Shown here in pieces: positions 51,975-64,000 of a stretch of DNA of 64,000 nt. The DNA comes from Callipepla californica brunnescens (taxonomy: Eukaryota; Chordata; Aves; Galliformes; Odontophoridae). Under the pieces are notes generated by a model. The model saw only the letters and a program-made list of their open reading frames with translations. It was not told the origin of the DNA and searched no databases. The translations under genes and the position numbers were made by a program. Where the stretch lies: the NCBI GenBank assembly GCA_023055505.1, contig JALIRH010000002.1, positions 38,697,733 to 38,761,732 on the forward strand. The letters run 5' to 3'. Numbering within the stretch: the first letter of the stretch is position 1; every line of letters starts with the position of its first letter.

Positions 51975-54900
51975 ATACAGAGGCTCTCTATTTCTTTCTT
52001 GTAATACTCTTCTTGAAATATCGGTTCACTAAAACTGGCTCCTTTAATGGATCACTTCTTTTAAACTTGGGTATTTGTCCACTGACTTGCCTAATTCTTA
52101 GCTAGGTCAGAAGAATTATCACAGCCATGTACTTAAATCTTTCCTATTTTTCAGTGAGCAGATTTCTCCCAAGAGGAAAGGAAAAGGATCAGCATAAAGC
52201 AGATAGTATAATCAATTAAAATCAAAGAACAGGAGTTGGTATTAAGCTCACAATTCATACACAGGCAGATGGCTAAACAGAATTGTTTTTATGTGTATAT
52301 ATATACCCTTCCCAAAGAATGGCAGCACATTTCAAGTTCTGGAAACAAACCAATAATATACTTCTAAGATAACCTGCTTCATAGAAACTGTGATAAGATG
52401 CAAGAAACCACGAACACATGAATAAAGCAAAGATGCATTAAAAATCATTACAACATACATCAATTTAAATATTGTGAACTGAACAGAAGTTTCTCTCCTT
52501 TATGTTTTACACTGTGGAAATAAATTTTATAAGAAATATTATAAGACAGAAAATAAATGAGACAAGCATCCCACGATAAATATGAAGGAATGCTGAAGGT
52601 TATGTGGAATGCCTAATGGAGTACCCCTCCACTAAATAAGGCAGCTTGGTATCAGAGATACTGATCTTGAGATTTTCTCGATCATGAAACGGCTGAGTCC
52701 CTAGCCCCTGAGACAGGCATTGCCACCTTCAGCCCCTGGATGTTAGAAAAAAATCATTTCCACAAACTGTAACTGTGGTCCTGAGCTTTACGTGTTGCCC
52801 CTGTGCCTGCAACCCCATGACTGATCTCCCCAGCCTTCTGCATCAGCCCCATCTAAAGATCTTGCACAGCCAGAGAGTCCAGCTTCCACTCTGGGGGACT
52901 CAGGCATGTACTGAGAAAATCATCTTGGTTACCTGTTGTATTTAAAAGAGGAAAAAGATCACAAACATACAGAGATTTGAGGATTACTTTAAGAGTTTCC
53001 TAGTTCACTCTGTAGAACACTCCTCACAGATAACGTGTTAAATGAGCATTTAAAGCCTTCTGTAACCTCAGCTTTCTTCTATCTGCTTCCCTGTAGAAGT
53101 TTATTTTCAAAGAACGTAAAAGACACATCTCATTACTCAAATTAAACAGAAACAATGGAAAGAAAATGAACTTCGCTACATGCTTAGAAAACCTTTTCCT
53201 GCACTCCCTGATTTTCTTCTGGCTCAGCAGTGTGTATTTAAAAGTTGGATTAGTCGTCCACTTCCTTAATAACTGCCTTTAGAGGAAAGGTTATTTGTAA
53301 TGACCTGAAGTAGAGACTGTGAACTTTTTATGCTAGAGGACATTTTTTCCCGGTATGCAGACAATCAACAATTGCTGTAACTAGTCACATGCTAAAACAA
53401 CATGAGGCAATGATGCGTTGTGTTTTTTTTTCTCTCTCTCTCTTGCTGCAGCTTCTCTCTCTAATGAGAGCTTGGAGCTTTTCTATGGAGCTTGCTTTTT
53501 CTCTTCCCCCCTCCAATGATGAAACACAGGAGCAGATATGCTTGCCTACTGCTCTGCTAATCATGGTCTATCACGACTTCAGATACGAAAGACTGCAGCA
53601 GCTTATGCAAGGAACAGCATAAAGCCTCATCTTGAGGCAGGGTCCTGATCCCGCCATCAAGCGGTCAGAAGGCTTGTAGTGTGGTTTGCCGTGCACAGCC
53701 CACTGTGCTTGCTTTCCATCCACGCTCTCAGGCAGGCAAGAAGTTCTGAATCTATGGTAGCAGTTAACTAACAAACCACAAACTTCCGCTCAGTTGTGCT
53801 GACATCAAACAATGATGATGGTTCATGAACTTCAGATGACTTTGGATCACTTTAAATTAAGAGAATTTCTCCTTCTGGGTATTTTATTGGACTTCCCGCC
53901 CCCCTCCTTTTCTTTTACAAAGCCCAAAATGCCTGAAGCATTTTTTTTTTTTGAAGAGCACTGTATGTGCTAAATACTCTTAACATTTAAGTGACCTATA
54001 ACATGCACTGTAATTATAAAGCAGACTAATTTCTAGACTCAGGACAATGGTTTAGTGAGTAAAAAAGATTTAACCTCAATCAAGAAGAACAGTAGTCACA
54101 TGTGCAGGCTAAAAGCATGTCAGAACTCACGCTGGTATCCAGAAGCATGAAAGGCCTTCCCCTATATGTGTACCATTCAGAGCCCATCCCCAATTTCCTA
54201 GAAATCATTTACTTTGTCCAGTATGTAAGAAGCTGCTCATGTTGCCTCTCATCAAGAGTTAAGTTCCATATGCAATGTTTAATCTGTGAGATACTGTGAC
54301 ATGTCCAAGAAGTGTGATTCCATGAAATAATTAACAATTATTCTTTTAAAAGTCCCAAGTCCAAACTAATCTCTGTTCACCTACCACCCAAGGACAATAG
54401 CTATCTTCCCAATGGTCAGTTTGAATCAAAATGCCATTTGGAACAGATCAACCTTATGCCAGGCCTAGGGATCTCCAAAATACAGAATAAGTTACTTTGT
54501 AAAAACCTCAACATGACCAACATCCACAAACATCTGTTCACCCAGCAGTGAGTAATATCACCACTCACACGTGAGCCTCCATCAGCCTCATTTACCATCA
54601 GTTGAACAATCTGTACAAATACTATGTTTGCAAGTTCACGCTTCCATAAGCAAGCTTTCTTTCCCTCCCCAATTCTCAAAGGGGGAGAACAGAAACAAGC
54701 TTCTTTGAAATTATCTTATTCAAAGCAACAGTTATGCGGGACTCGGCTCTTAAGATTGACCACATGCTTTTTTTCCATGAGGAAAGTGTGTTAACCATCT
54801 TCTGCCAGAGTCACATATCCCAAATACACAATTCTCAGCCTTGCCAGGTGTTCAAGGAAATGCAGCTTCAGCACCTCAGAAGAACAGATATGAAGAAGAA

Positions 54901-55416
54901 GTTAACCAACCTATGCCTAAACTGCCTACTTTTAGAATACAATGCATCTGTGAGTAGCTAGGACATCTGTTCCATTTCTTTATTGGAAATGTATATTATT
55001 AGAGGCTTCATTCCATGAGTACAACACAAAGATTACATAGCAAATCATTGTATATATTTAATTACATTCCAATTTACTATTACTTGTCACTCAAAGTGAA
55101 ATACAAGTACTGTGGAAAAAGAAAATCCATTGCACTGTATGTTCCTTCTTCAAACTAACACTGTATTTTCCAGTAAAATTATTTGTAAACCTCAGAAATC
55201 ACTCTGGTAAGAAATTACAGTACACAAAGCCAACATTTTTATCAGTATATCATTTCACTGATTTTTAATTAATTATATATAAACTAACCACTGGCTCACC
55301 ATAGTACTTCCTTTTGAAATGTGACACCTTGCAACGTGAAAAAGCTGGATGGAAATTTTTGCATTTAAGAGAGCTTGTGGTTCGCATTACGCTCCTCCCT
55401 CAGTCAGCGCTCTCAC

Positions 55417-55548
55417 CTCTGCAGGAAAGTGAGTGAGTGCCTCCTGAGGAGGACGTGCAGGTCTTCTAGTGCAGGAAAGCGCAGATGAAGAGCACAGCAA
55501 ATCCCAAACAGCTCTAGGATATCACCACAACACCAGACTTCAGCAAGA
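55417..55548 (-). CDS. Possible phase-symmetric exon upstream of SPIDR exon
   Basis: This 132-nt segment (44 codons) is bounded on the minus strand by ccctattttccag and GCAGAG|gtgaga, phase 2 in and phase 2 out. It would splice in frame onto 49537-49744 (AG+G = Arg). The peptide is leucine-rich and ordered-looking, for example LHLRFPALEDLHVLLRRHS. It does not resemble the human SPIDR segment before the QKL block, so it may be a lineage-specific cassette exon or a chance open frame. A smaller candidate at about 59237-59280 (phase 0 to 2) could precede it, but the support is weak. Confidence 0.28.
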
Positions 55549-56986
55549 CTGGAAAATAGGGATGCTTTAAGAAAAGCTCTGCAGCCCCTTTAGCTATGGG
55601 GAAAACACCTGAACTTTCTAGAATTCTAGAAAATGAAACAAAACTTGAAACCTACAACCATAACAAAATTCCACTTGTAGGGTGCACAAAAACAATCTCC
55701 TGAGCTCCAGGGGATACTACTTTTGAGAGAATTAGCTAAAAACTTTACTTAAATTGTGCATAAGTCAGTCAGAAAACTATGTTTCAGCAATTTGAAGTTC
55801 TACTGGGTAAAACACAATACAAAATGAAGCTGTGTGCAATAAGGCATTAAACTTGAAAGCTGATATAAAACAAACAAAAAAACCCCAAACACTCCCACGC
55901 ACATGGAGGGTGTTACAAGTAACTAAGGAGATACAAATATCACAGTTATCTTTTCATAATCAAGATGTTATGAAAGAACTCTACTCTGTGTGTTTGCCCC
56001 ATATATCAACTTGCATCTGACTAGCCATGAGCTCATTACTCAGAAGACTTCTTCTATCTGTTCCCAGTGCTAAACTGCACGTAGGGTTTGAGGCGAATGA
56101 GGACAAAAGCTGAAGTCACCAGAAAGTTCAGGGATATGTTGTAGGGATTCTGAATGCAAAAAAAAAAATAGTACCATCCAACCAAACAATAAAGAACAAC
56201 TGAAGCAAGCAAACTGCTAAGTAATGTTGTATTAAAATTTGTGGTGAATGTTAAAGATAGAAAAAAGGCCCTACTGGCGTCAGATCAGAGACCCACCTAC
56301 CTCAAGCTCATTTACAGCAGCAGACTGCAGATATTTGAGAACGACTACAAAATTAAAAGTAAGCCAGTAGTGAAAGTTCTCCAGAATGTTATTTTGCATT
56401 CTAAAGAATTCTGAAAACTTTCAGCTTATGGATTTAAAGAAGCAGAAGCAGAGTCAACATAGTTAAGGAATCCTCAGTACATTTTTCTTCCATGACATTC
56501 TGTGTCTGCCTTTTGACCACATGTACATTTCCAGCATCCACAACAGCCTGCTGCATCCACAGAGCTCAACAGTGTCTGTATACGCATGTGAGGAACCACT
56601 TCCTTTTAGTTGTTTTGAATCTGTCACCAGGTGGTTACACTGCTACTTCCCTACTGCTTGTTCCATAGGGGCCTTCTTGATACGCTTCCTAATAGGCATC
56701 CTCATCACACCTCTCCCAGCCCCTGCTTTATCAATGTGAAGATTCATAGCTGTTTTACTCATTTCTCATAGGGAAGCTATTCCATACCTCTGCTTGTCCA
56801 TCTTCTCTGATATGCTTCCACCTCTTTGCGTTGAGAAACTGACATTGCAACCTAAAGATGCACCATGGATTCTTTGTGATTATAAATAATGATCTCTCTG
56901 GCTTCAATTCTAAGTCTTACAGTTCTATACATTTTTTTTCTGATCACCAGATGAAAACTAAGCTGGCAGATTAATGAAAGTATTAA

Positions 56987-57059
56987 GGGAAATGAGTTAA
57001 AGCGGTAGAGTGCTCACTTAGCATGAGAGAGGTAGTGAGATCAATACCCACATTCTCCA
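56987..57059 (+). pseudogene. tRNA-Ala(AGC)-like sequence, decayed
   Basis: These 73 bases align end to end with the vertebrate tRNA-Ala(AGC) type. GGTAGAG is in the D arm, the 7-base anticodon loop TTAGCAT carries AGC, AGAGGTAG follows, and the 3' end is ATTCTCC plus discriminator A. The stems are damaged. There is one acceptor-stem mismatch, a weakened D stem, and single A:A and A:C mismatches in the anticodon and T stems, mostly explainable as decay of CpG sites. The B box reads GATCAATACC instead of GGATCGATGCC. A functional tRNA is unlikely. A CR1 tail follows within about six bases. Confidence 0.8.
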
Positions 57060-57065
57060 CTGTCT

Positions 57066-57186
57066 CCCTAAGCAACCTGATCTAGTATCTGATTTAGTAG
57101 ACGGCAACCCTGCCTGTGGCAGGAGGGTTGAAACTAGATGATCTCCGAAGTCCCTTCCAACACAAGCCACATTTGGATTCTATTAG
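57066..57186 (+). mobile_element. CR1 LINE 3' tail, joined to the tRNA-like head
   Basis: The sequence follows the CR1 3' end in order: CAACCTGATCTAG, GGCAACCCTGCC, GGCAGGAGGGTTG, AACTAGATGATCTC, TCCCTTCCAAC and a degraded ATTCTATTAG end. It begins right after the tRNA-Ala-like sequence in the same orientation, so the two may be one retroposed unit of about 200 bp. Confidence 0.85.
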
Positions 57187-57626
57187 AACCCTAAGAACTC
57201 AATCCTGCATAGTTAACAATCCAGGGTCCATCATTTCATGTGCAACTTGTATTTACTTACAATTTCCTCATAAGATGTCAAATCCTTCATCCAGCCCCAG
57301 CTCTAGAGCACCCTACAGAAGAATTAACATGCTCCCCATTGTCTAGAGGATTCCAAGGACCGTTGCTTGCAAATGAAGAGGAAGGAAATCTGCATTCTGT
57401 TGTAAAGAAGTCATCCAGCTCTTTATTTTTCTCCTAGACACCACAACACTATGGAGACCTGAGGCAACAACTCTGCTGCCACCACACAACATCACCTCCT
57501 GAGGTGCCAGGAACTGTTTCTCAGTTCAGAAGAGATCTGTGAGATCCACCCACCCTAACATTCAGAAGACAGCTTGATAGATGCATACACTTGATTTCCT
57601 TTGTGTTTAATTATTAAACCTAACAT

Positions 57627-57655
57627 TAAAACAAAACACAATAAAACAAAACACA
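57627..57655 (+). repeat. Tandem duplication, 15-bp period
   Basis: TAAAACAAAACACA occurs twice, one base apart. Confidence 0.9.
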
Positions 57656-59656
57656 TTAGATTTGTTCCTGTACATTCCTCAATTGCCTGTTACTCTTCTC
57701 TGGGCACTTCTATTTTTCTTGGTGAGGCCACACAGCAAAACCACACTGCATTCTGACCTACAGATCATTTCTTATATGGATAAAGCCAGTGCTGTGAGTA
57801 CATCAGTACAAAGAGAGTAGATGAAAGCAAGATTATGGACTGTTTTGTAACATGAATAGGAACAAAGGGTAGCAAGAACTTGTTTAATGCTGCAGGACAC
57901 AACAGCAAAGCAAAATAATCCCCCTGAGCTAGTCAAACTCTGCTTAGATAGGGTACAATTGGGCAGCAGCCTGAAGGTGTTAACTGACCCTTCCAGGCAA
58001 ATGGAGGTGGACAAACTCCTAGCACAGAAATCTGCCATCTAGTTCTTGAGGGGGTCCTTGAGAAAGTCTTAGACCAAATTTACCTTCATAATGATGCCCT
58101 TCAGCTTCACTGAGCTGTTCCTTGGTAGAAGAACCATTTTTTTTTTTCCATCAAGTTCATTGGTGCTATTGATGAATGTGTGAAAAAGGCAAAGACAGTT
58201 TGGATAAGCCCTGTACGACATAAACTGCTGCAGGTGAAGTTGGGATAATGATGCTGAAGCTGGAATCCTGTCTACAGTAAACCACTCCGCACAACCACAG
58301 GTGAAAACACTGCAACACTGGTGGCCAAAGCAGGAACTATCCCTGTGCAGACACCCTGAGTATAACAAGGCAAGGGGAGCATCAGTTGATCACAGCAACA
58401 CTGCTGTTCTGTGTTCTATAAACAAAAACTTTTCAGAGTGGAAAACAGCCCTCAGAAGTCTATGTTCTTTAAAGATCTTGCTCATGAATCACTTTCAAGA
58501 GCTTCATTTGGCTTCTACGTAATAGTATATCTTCTCCATTGAAAGCACAATAGATGGAATGTACTGCACTGCTCTCCCACAGCTGAAACAAGGAAAAACC
58601 CTTTAAGAAATAGCATTTAAATTTCAATATTCTCATTATCCTTGCCTTTATTTCCCACCCCCTTTTATTTATTTATTTTGCAAGATCACTGCACTACTTT
58701 AAAGACAACTGTACAAAACAAGCAACAACACTTAATTCTAATGTTGAAATCTTACACTGGTGGTCTCCAGGCCATTGCTTAATTTTTTGTTGCACTTCAC
58801 TGAATACTTGTAATGACAAAATGTCAGTTAGCTACCACAACATGGCCAGAAGAATTTTCATACTGTATCACAGTATTTTCACATGACAGAAAGTCTTTTT
58901 TGCATTCATATAAGAGGGCTGATGATCCAGCAGAGCAGATTCACCAACGCAAAAACATGCTTGAAAACCTGGACTGCTTCTTTTGTGATTGCATTAGACT
59001 TTAGAGGCTAAACAGCTTCAGCATGTTCTAAATTTATTTTCTTGTTTCAAAGAATGTTTACATCTACAAGGAAACAGTCTCTTCTTACTTCAGATAGAAG
59101 AAAAATTACAGAGGTATAATGGAAAGATAAAAGCCCTTAGTATTTAAAACAAAAAACATACACAACTATGCTTCTCTGTTTCTTTGCAATACTTCAACAT
59201 CCATCAACATCTACTAACCACATCAGCCAAGCTTACCTACCACAATTATCCATGCTGCTCAGCCATGTGAACTCATAAACCTGAAACTAATTCTAAGCCA
59301 AGTTGAAAGGGGGGAGAAAATACCAGATAAATAATTTCAGAAACAAAAAAACAAGGAACATTTTTTTCAGAAGAAGAATGAGATCTGCATTTTCCTACAG
59401 GGTCCAAGAACACAGAATGGTAACCCCCTTCATTTACTGAAGAATTACCATAAACATAACATGAAGTTGACAAACCTGATATAAATCCACCCACCAAAAC
59501 TGCAAGCCATTAGCACAACAACATTAAAACTGGGCAATGTTCTGCTAGTAATTAGGTAGTTTCTGTGTAGCTGAAGGGTTCTGCAGAAGCAATGTGCTCC
59601 TAAGGATGCTATGGGGTCCAGGTATCTCTCACTGTGGCCCCAAGCCCTCCTCTCGT

Positions 59657-59688
59657 AAAAAGAACAGAAGCAAAAAAGAACAGAAGCA
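59657..59688 (+). repeat. Tandem duplication, 16-bp unit
   Basis: AAAAAGAACAGAAGCA occurs twice back to back. Confidence 0.9.
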
Positions 59689-60802
59689 AAGCCATTGAAG
59701 GTGAGGAAAAACAACCACAAAAGCACACAAATTTTAGAGGATACCAGTGGAACAGGCAGATGAGCCAATATACTGTCATGAAAATATTAGCCCTCATGAA
59801 GAAGAAATAAAGAAAAAAAACACAAAAGTGGAAGTTCAAAGCTAAAATAAAATTCCAAGTGCAATAGTGAAATTGGCCTGCACAGAGAAATGTTTATACA
59901 ATACAGCATGAGACAACTTCACCCCTACACACATATTTCCCAAGCAAACAACTGTAAACTAATCCAGGGCTTAAATATACCTTTATTATGTAACACATAA
60001 TGGCAACCCTATTTTCTCAGGCCTGGAGTCCAAAGACAAAGTTTTACAAGCAGGGATTTTGTGGCTAGGTTTCAAAACCTGAGAAATAAAGAAAAGAAGG
60101 ATTGCTGACTGACTTATTTTAAATGGATCATCATGCTTTTGGTTCTTTTCTATACTCCTCTCTAAAATCGTATCTTCACTAAGATAAAAGCAAACACAAT
60201 ACAACCATAGAATGTGCCAGGCTTTATGTTATGTAACACAGGATCAAAACAGAAGTTGGTTTGAGTGTTGAGACTCAGGCTGCCACCAGAATCATCAGAA
60301 AAAAAAAAAAAAACCTTTGACAAAGCGATCCAGGCTCCAACAAAGTTATGTTTCCTCCTTACCAGAACTGAAGTGCTAACGTTAAGAAACCACCTCCTAA
60401 CTCCAATGGAAATACACTTGTGCCAGCTGAGATGAAGCCAAAATACTTTTGGAGTGCCCCCTTCTTGCTGAGCCAAGTCAAGAACAGTCTCTCTTGAAAC
60501 CCTTCCCAAGGCGCATTCCGCTCTCCTACCACTCTGCTTGCCCCTCCTGTCCTCATATCTCAGCTGTTGGCAGTGGGCAAGGGGAGAAGAGAGCTTCACA
60601 TCCACGGCAGTTAAGGCTAGAGACGAATTAAAATGAGTCCCTTGCTCAGTTACATCACTATATCAGTCCTGGAAAAAAAGGATGTATGTAAATGAAAAGA
60701 CAGCAGCATATTCTTGGTTCAAGTTGTACATAAATGCATTTGTGATATCTCATTTTAAGCACATATCTACACGCTTGTTTTGAGGCTTCCACTACCAATG
60801 CA

Positions 60803-61516
60803 AGTTGGGGGATGAAAGGATGGAGCACAGCCCTGCCAAAAACAACCTGGGAGTAATGGCAGATGACAAGCTGGACATGAGCCAGCAATGTGTCCTCGTA
60901 GCACAGAAAGCCAATTGTATCCTGGGCTGCATCAAAAGAAGCATGGCCAGCAGGGCAAGGAAGGTGATGATCCTGCCTCTCTACTCTGTGCTTGTGAGAA
61001 CTCACCAGGAGTACTGCATCCAAATGTAGAGTTTTTAGCATAGGAGACACATGTATTGGAGCACATCCAGAGAAAGGCCACAAAAATGATGAAAAGGATG
61101 GAACACCTCCCTACAAGGACAGGCTGAGGGAGCTGGGGCTGTTCAGTCTGCAGAAAAGAAGGCCTGGAGGTAATCCATGAGTGGCCTTTCAGTATCTAAA
61201 GGGGGGCTGTAAGAAGGAAGGGGACAGACTCTTTGGCAGGGTCTGTGGTGATAAGACAAGGGGAAATGGTTTTCAAACTAAAAGAGGCATGATTTAGATT
61301 GGGTATAAGGAAGAAGTCTTTTACAGTGAAGGTGGTGAGGCACTGGCACAGGCTGGCCTGACAGGTAGTAAAATCCCATTCAAAGAGACCTTCGAGATCA
61401 AGCTGGATGGGGCTCTGAGCAACCTGATGTAGCACAGATGTCCCTGTTCATTGCAGGGGAGTTGGACCAGATGGCCTTTGAAGGTCCCTTCCAACTCTAA
61501 GAACACTATCATTCTA
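60803..61516 (+). mobile_element. CR1 LINE, 714-bp 3' fragment
   Basis: This is a forward CR1 carrying the C-terminal ORF2 region and the 3' UTR. It begins near TTGGGGGATGAAAGGATGGA and ends at TCCCTTCCAACTCTAAGAAC followed by a degraded ATCATTCTAAAG tail. It holds [31 protein letters not shown] and an interrupted remainder. A stop near 61027 and deletions make it inactive. Confidence 0.93.
60805..61029 (+). pseudogene. CR1 ORF2 C-terminal fragment
   Basis: This open piece of CR1 ORF2 lies within the element at 60803-61516. It reads [19 protein letters not shown], then [19 protein letters not shown] and [15 protein letters not shown], the region downstream of the reverse transcriptase palm. 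It ends at an in-frame stop where an intact CR1 continues (YCVQLW..). It has no start of its own and no independent function. Confidence 0.88.
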
Positions 61517-63321
61517 AAGCTGGGTTACCTGTATTCTGTACTTTCCTATTTAGCAGTTATTAAAAAATAATAATAATACAAAAAGGGAAATGCATACCTG
61601 AAATCAGTGTGTGATTACCTAATACTGTTTGAAGAGGTGTTTTAGGGTTGTATGTAAATGCATACAGCTGAAAAAATGTACAATGCATTATTCCTGGGGT
61701 AAGGAGCAGCAAAAAGAATTCCCTAGTATCAGAGGGAAGACCCAGGGGACTCAGAAAGGGGAAAGAGGCCACTTTGTGCCCATCACATGTGTGCATACGT
61801 GCCTGCAGAAGTGCATCCATGTGCATTCTCCTCCGTGCTCTTCTCTTCCCCTGCATGACTGGGGTGGGTGAGCAATTGCTGCATCCCCTCCAGGGAACAG
61901 CTATGGAAAGATCTGATCCAACTGACTGTGTGCAACATTCTTTAAAAAAAAAATATTATCTGTTTGCTTGCTTGAAGCGTCACAAAGATAATATTCACGT
62001 CTGTGACCCTGACTGTCTCTGGTCAAGAGGCAGAGATTGTGCAGACCGCATTGCTTTCCAGCACCCCTGGGACACCCGCCAGAGTACAGATGTGCAAGCC
62101 AGGAGGGGAGGCCAGAGCCCCCACTGCAGGGCAGCACTGTTAGCAGAGCCTTGCCTCGCTGCTGGGGAGGCACAGGCACAGAGGGGAGGCCTGGCTTGCA
62201 CAGCCTAGCATCTGGGTGCTGAGTGCACAGCAGTAATACCATGTCCTAAATGCTGGGAGACAGCACAAGATTATTTTCTTCTATAAAAAAGAACCTTACC
62301 TCCTGATCATTTATCCTGTCATTTCTTTCTCAGTGTTGCCCTGTAAACTCGTACACCACTACCCCTTTCAAGTACCTGCCAAAATATCTGTATCTGCTTT
62401 TGACATTGTGGTTGATGTACATGTGGGCTGAAAACCATTTGAGGAGTCTTATTAAAACACAGCTTCACCATTATGATATTATTTAGGCACCAAGACCTAT
62501 AGGGCTAGAGAAACCCCATTTAAAAGCTTGCTCCGACTATGGTCACAGTCATTTTAGAGTGAATCTACCCTGGGCTTTTTCCCATAAAATCTTGCCTAAG
62601 CACCTTTAAAAAATAAAAATAAAAAAAAAAAGGCAACCCACGCATTTTGCCAAGTGCAGAAATACAACCTCTGGCCTTGGAAGTCCTTGAACCAAAGTTT
62701 GCTGAAGGCTGGCAGGTTAATCCGGGAAGAATCAGCCTGTGTTTGCCCAGTTCTTTTATTCTCCCTTCGACATGCACTCCTGGAGATAGGACACCAAGAT
62801 AGGCAGAGCTAGTAGCTGATCTGATAGGGCTGCTCTGTTCAGCAGACCCAGCACACGTGTCTCCATGCCAATAAAGGCACAGCCTAACAGAAAAGTCAGT
62901 CATGACAAGCATTTAAGGATTATGTACATGTTTTAAATATGTCTCAAGTTCATCCTGTCACGACAGTGTTCAGAGCAGTACCCCATGCTACCACAAGCTG
63001 TGTGTAATAGAATATCAATTCATCATTTTATAAGTTTGTCATTGAGCAAATGAAAGGTTTGAGATGCGAGCAGGCTTCACTTTAGAATTAAGTTGATGTG
63101 GAACAACTTTTGTTCAGGTTGAAAAAGTAGAGTTTTGAAGAAATTCAAGAGCCTAATAAAAACAAGAACCTCTGCCCAGTAGAGAGCACATACCAAAATA
63201 TGTACACCCACAACAGCTATCTGTAAATCTAAATCCTCCCAACCCAAAGCCTCCTGGCTCCTTTCTGTAAAGAACACAACTGGCCTTCACAGTGTCCTGC
63301 CTTTCTTCACAGAGACTGAGT

Positions 63322-63494
63322 GGCGAGGCAGTGGCTCAGGCTGCCCAGGGAGCTGCTGGAGTCACTGGAGGTGTTGAAGCACTGTGTGGGTATGCCTCTG
63401 AAAGACACGGTTAGTGGGCACAGTGGAAATGGGCTGATGGTTAGATATGGTGATCTCGGAGGTCTTCTCCAGGCTTAATGATCCTATGATTCAT
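63322..63494 (+). mobile_element. CR1 3' fragment
   Basis: It contains GGCAGTGGCTCAGGCTGCCC, GGAGTCACTGGAGGTGTTG, GACACGGTTAGTGGGCACAG, GGGCTGATGGTTAG, GATCTCGGAGGTCTTCTCCA and ATGATCCTATGATTC. This is a CR1 subtype whose tail reads CTTAATGATTCTATGATT. It is truncated at the 5' end. Confidence 0.88.
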
Positions 63495-64000
63495 CTCTGG
63501 AGTACACAGGAGGTCAGGAAGCCTCTTCAAGTCATCCAGACATTTTCTCATCCCTGCTGTCAGAGAGGGAGCTCTGCTCACTGTCACACACTGAACACAA
63601 GCGTGGCAGCTCAGCAGTACTTTGCACGAGTATTTCTATACTGCATTTTTCAGGTTCTCAAATTACTGAAGAGAGGCCTAGCAACCAAGAAACTTATTTT
63701 AAAGAGTGATAAAATGACACATCAAATATGAAGTAGTAGGAATTGGTAGCTGGTAAAATGTAAACAAAAACTTTGCCCCTGTGATCACCAAGCATGATTC
63801 CCCTCTCAAAAGGGTAATTATATCTCTCACTTGTAACAGGTAGTGGTGTAGAGTCAGACATGAGGAGAACACTGAAGGTGAAAAGGTTCAAGAAAAGAAG
63901 AAAATAAATCATCGTGAACACAAACTCTCATGGAATGCCACCTTCTTTTTTTGCCTTGTTCCTCCCCCCTCCCCATCCCTGAAAGATACTTGTCAGCTGC

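Larger units (their letters stand above)
49745..64000 (-). other. Upstream SPIDR intronic sequence
   Basis: This is the region 5' of the first visible SPIDR exon on the minus strand. The human peptide just before that exon (around RIFPPW) has no counterpart I could find here, so the preceding conserved exon is probably beyond 64000. The region holds an exon candidate at 55417-55548, a tRNA/CR1 chimera at 57 kb and CR1 copies at 60.8 and 63.3 kb. It is otherwise unremarkable; a GC-richer patch at 61.7-62.2 kb has overlapping frames but no splice or homology support. Confidence 0.6.

Noticed and set aside
60162..60605. 147-codon minus-strand frame upstream of SPIDR exons
   Set aside because: Checked for the missing SPIDR block before QKL; no match, and no acceptor/donor pair with the right phase.
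61774..62242. Overlapping long frames on both strands in a GC-richer patch
   Set aside because: Several frames are open at once because stops are rare in GC-rich DNA. No motif or splice evidence.
1..64000. CRISPR arrays, operons, ribosome binding sites, rRNA genes
   Set aside because: None seen. The sequence is vertebrate intronic DNA, where such bacterial features are not expected.

Overview
The window looks like intronic DNA from a bird (vertebrate) nuclear genome. It contains no bacterial-type gene density. Instead there are short spliced exons separated by kilobases of AT-rich DNA, many CR1 LINE fragments whose 3' ends match the avian CR1 tail (ATTCTATG-type octamers, GGTCCCTTCCAAC-type core), and simple repeats. 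The species cannot be fixed from this sequence alone.

The only gene I can name is SPIDR (scaffolding protein involved in DNA repair, KIAA0146), read on the minus strand. Three consecutive internal exons are visible: 49537-49744, 47513-47763 and 9931-10089. All have good splice sites, and their phases join without a break. Together they give one reading frame that matches my recollection of the middle of human SPIDR. The introns are about 1.8 kb and about 37.4 kb. The start and end of the gene lie outside the window or were not found.

Inside the 37-kb intron, also on the minus strand, is a chain of exon-like segments that does not fit the SPIDR frame: 21199-21254, 20837-20882, 19151-19218, 17409-17433 and 16524-16726, possibly continuing to 15128-15157 and 14736-14882. 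The segments have good splice signals, their phases are mutually compatible, and they encode a charged coiled-coil-like stretch followed by a hydrophobic segment. This may be an unrecognised gene nested in SPIDR, and it is the most interesting lead here. A further phase-symmetric exon candidate lies at 55417-55548.

Repeats by region: a CR1 cluster at 4.8-6.9 kb includes a CR1 inserted into another CR1 and an oppositely oriented copy. Decayed CR1 tails lie near 11.0, 15.4 and 26.2 kb. A tRNA-Ala(AGC)-like sequence fused directly to a CR1 tail lies at 57.0-57.2 kb and is a possible tRNA/CR1 SINE. Longer CR1 copies lie at 60.8-61.5 and 63.3-63.5 kb. Microsatellites, homopolymer runs and small tandem duplications are scattered throughout. 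The rest is intron with no gene I can support.
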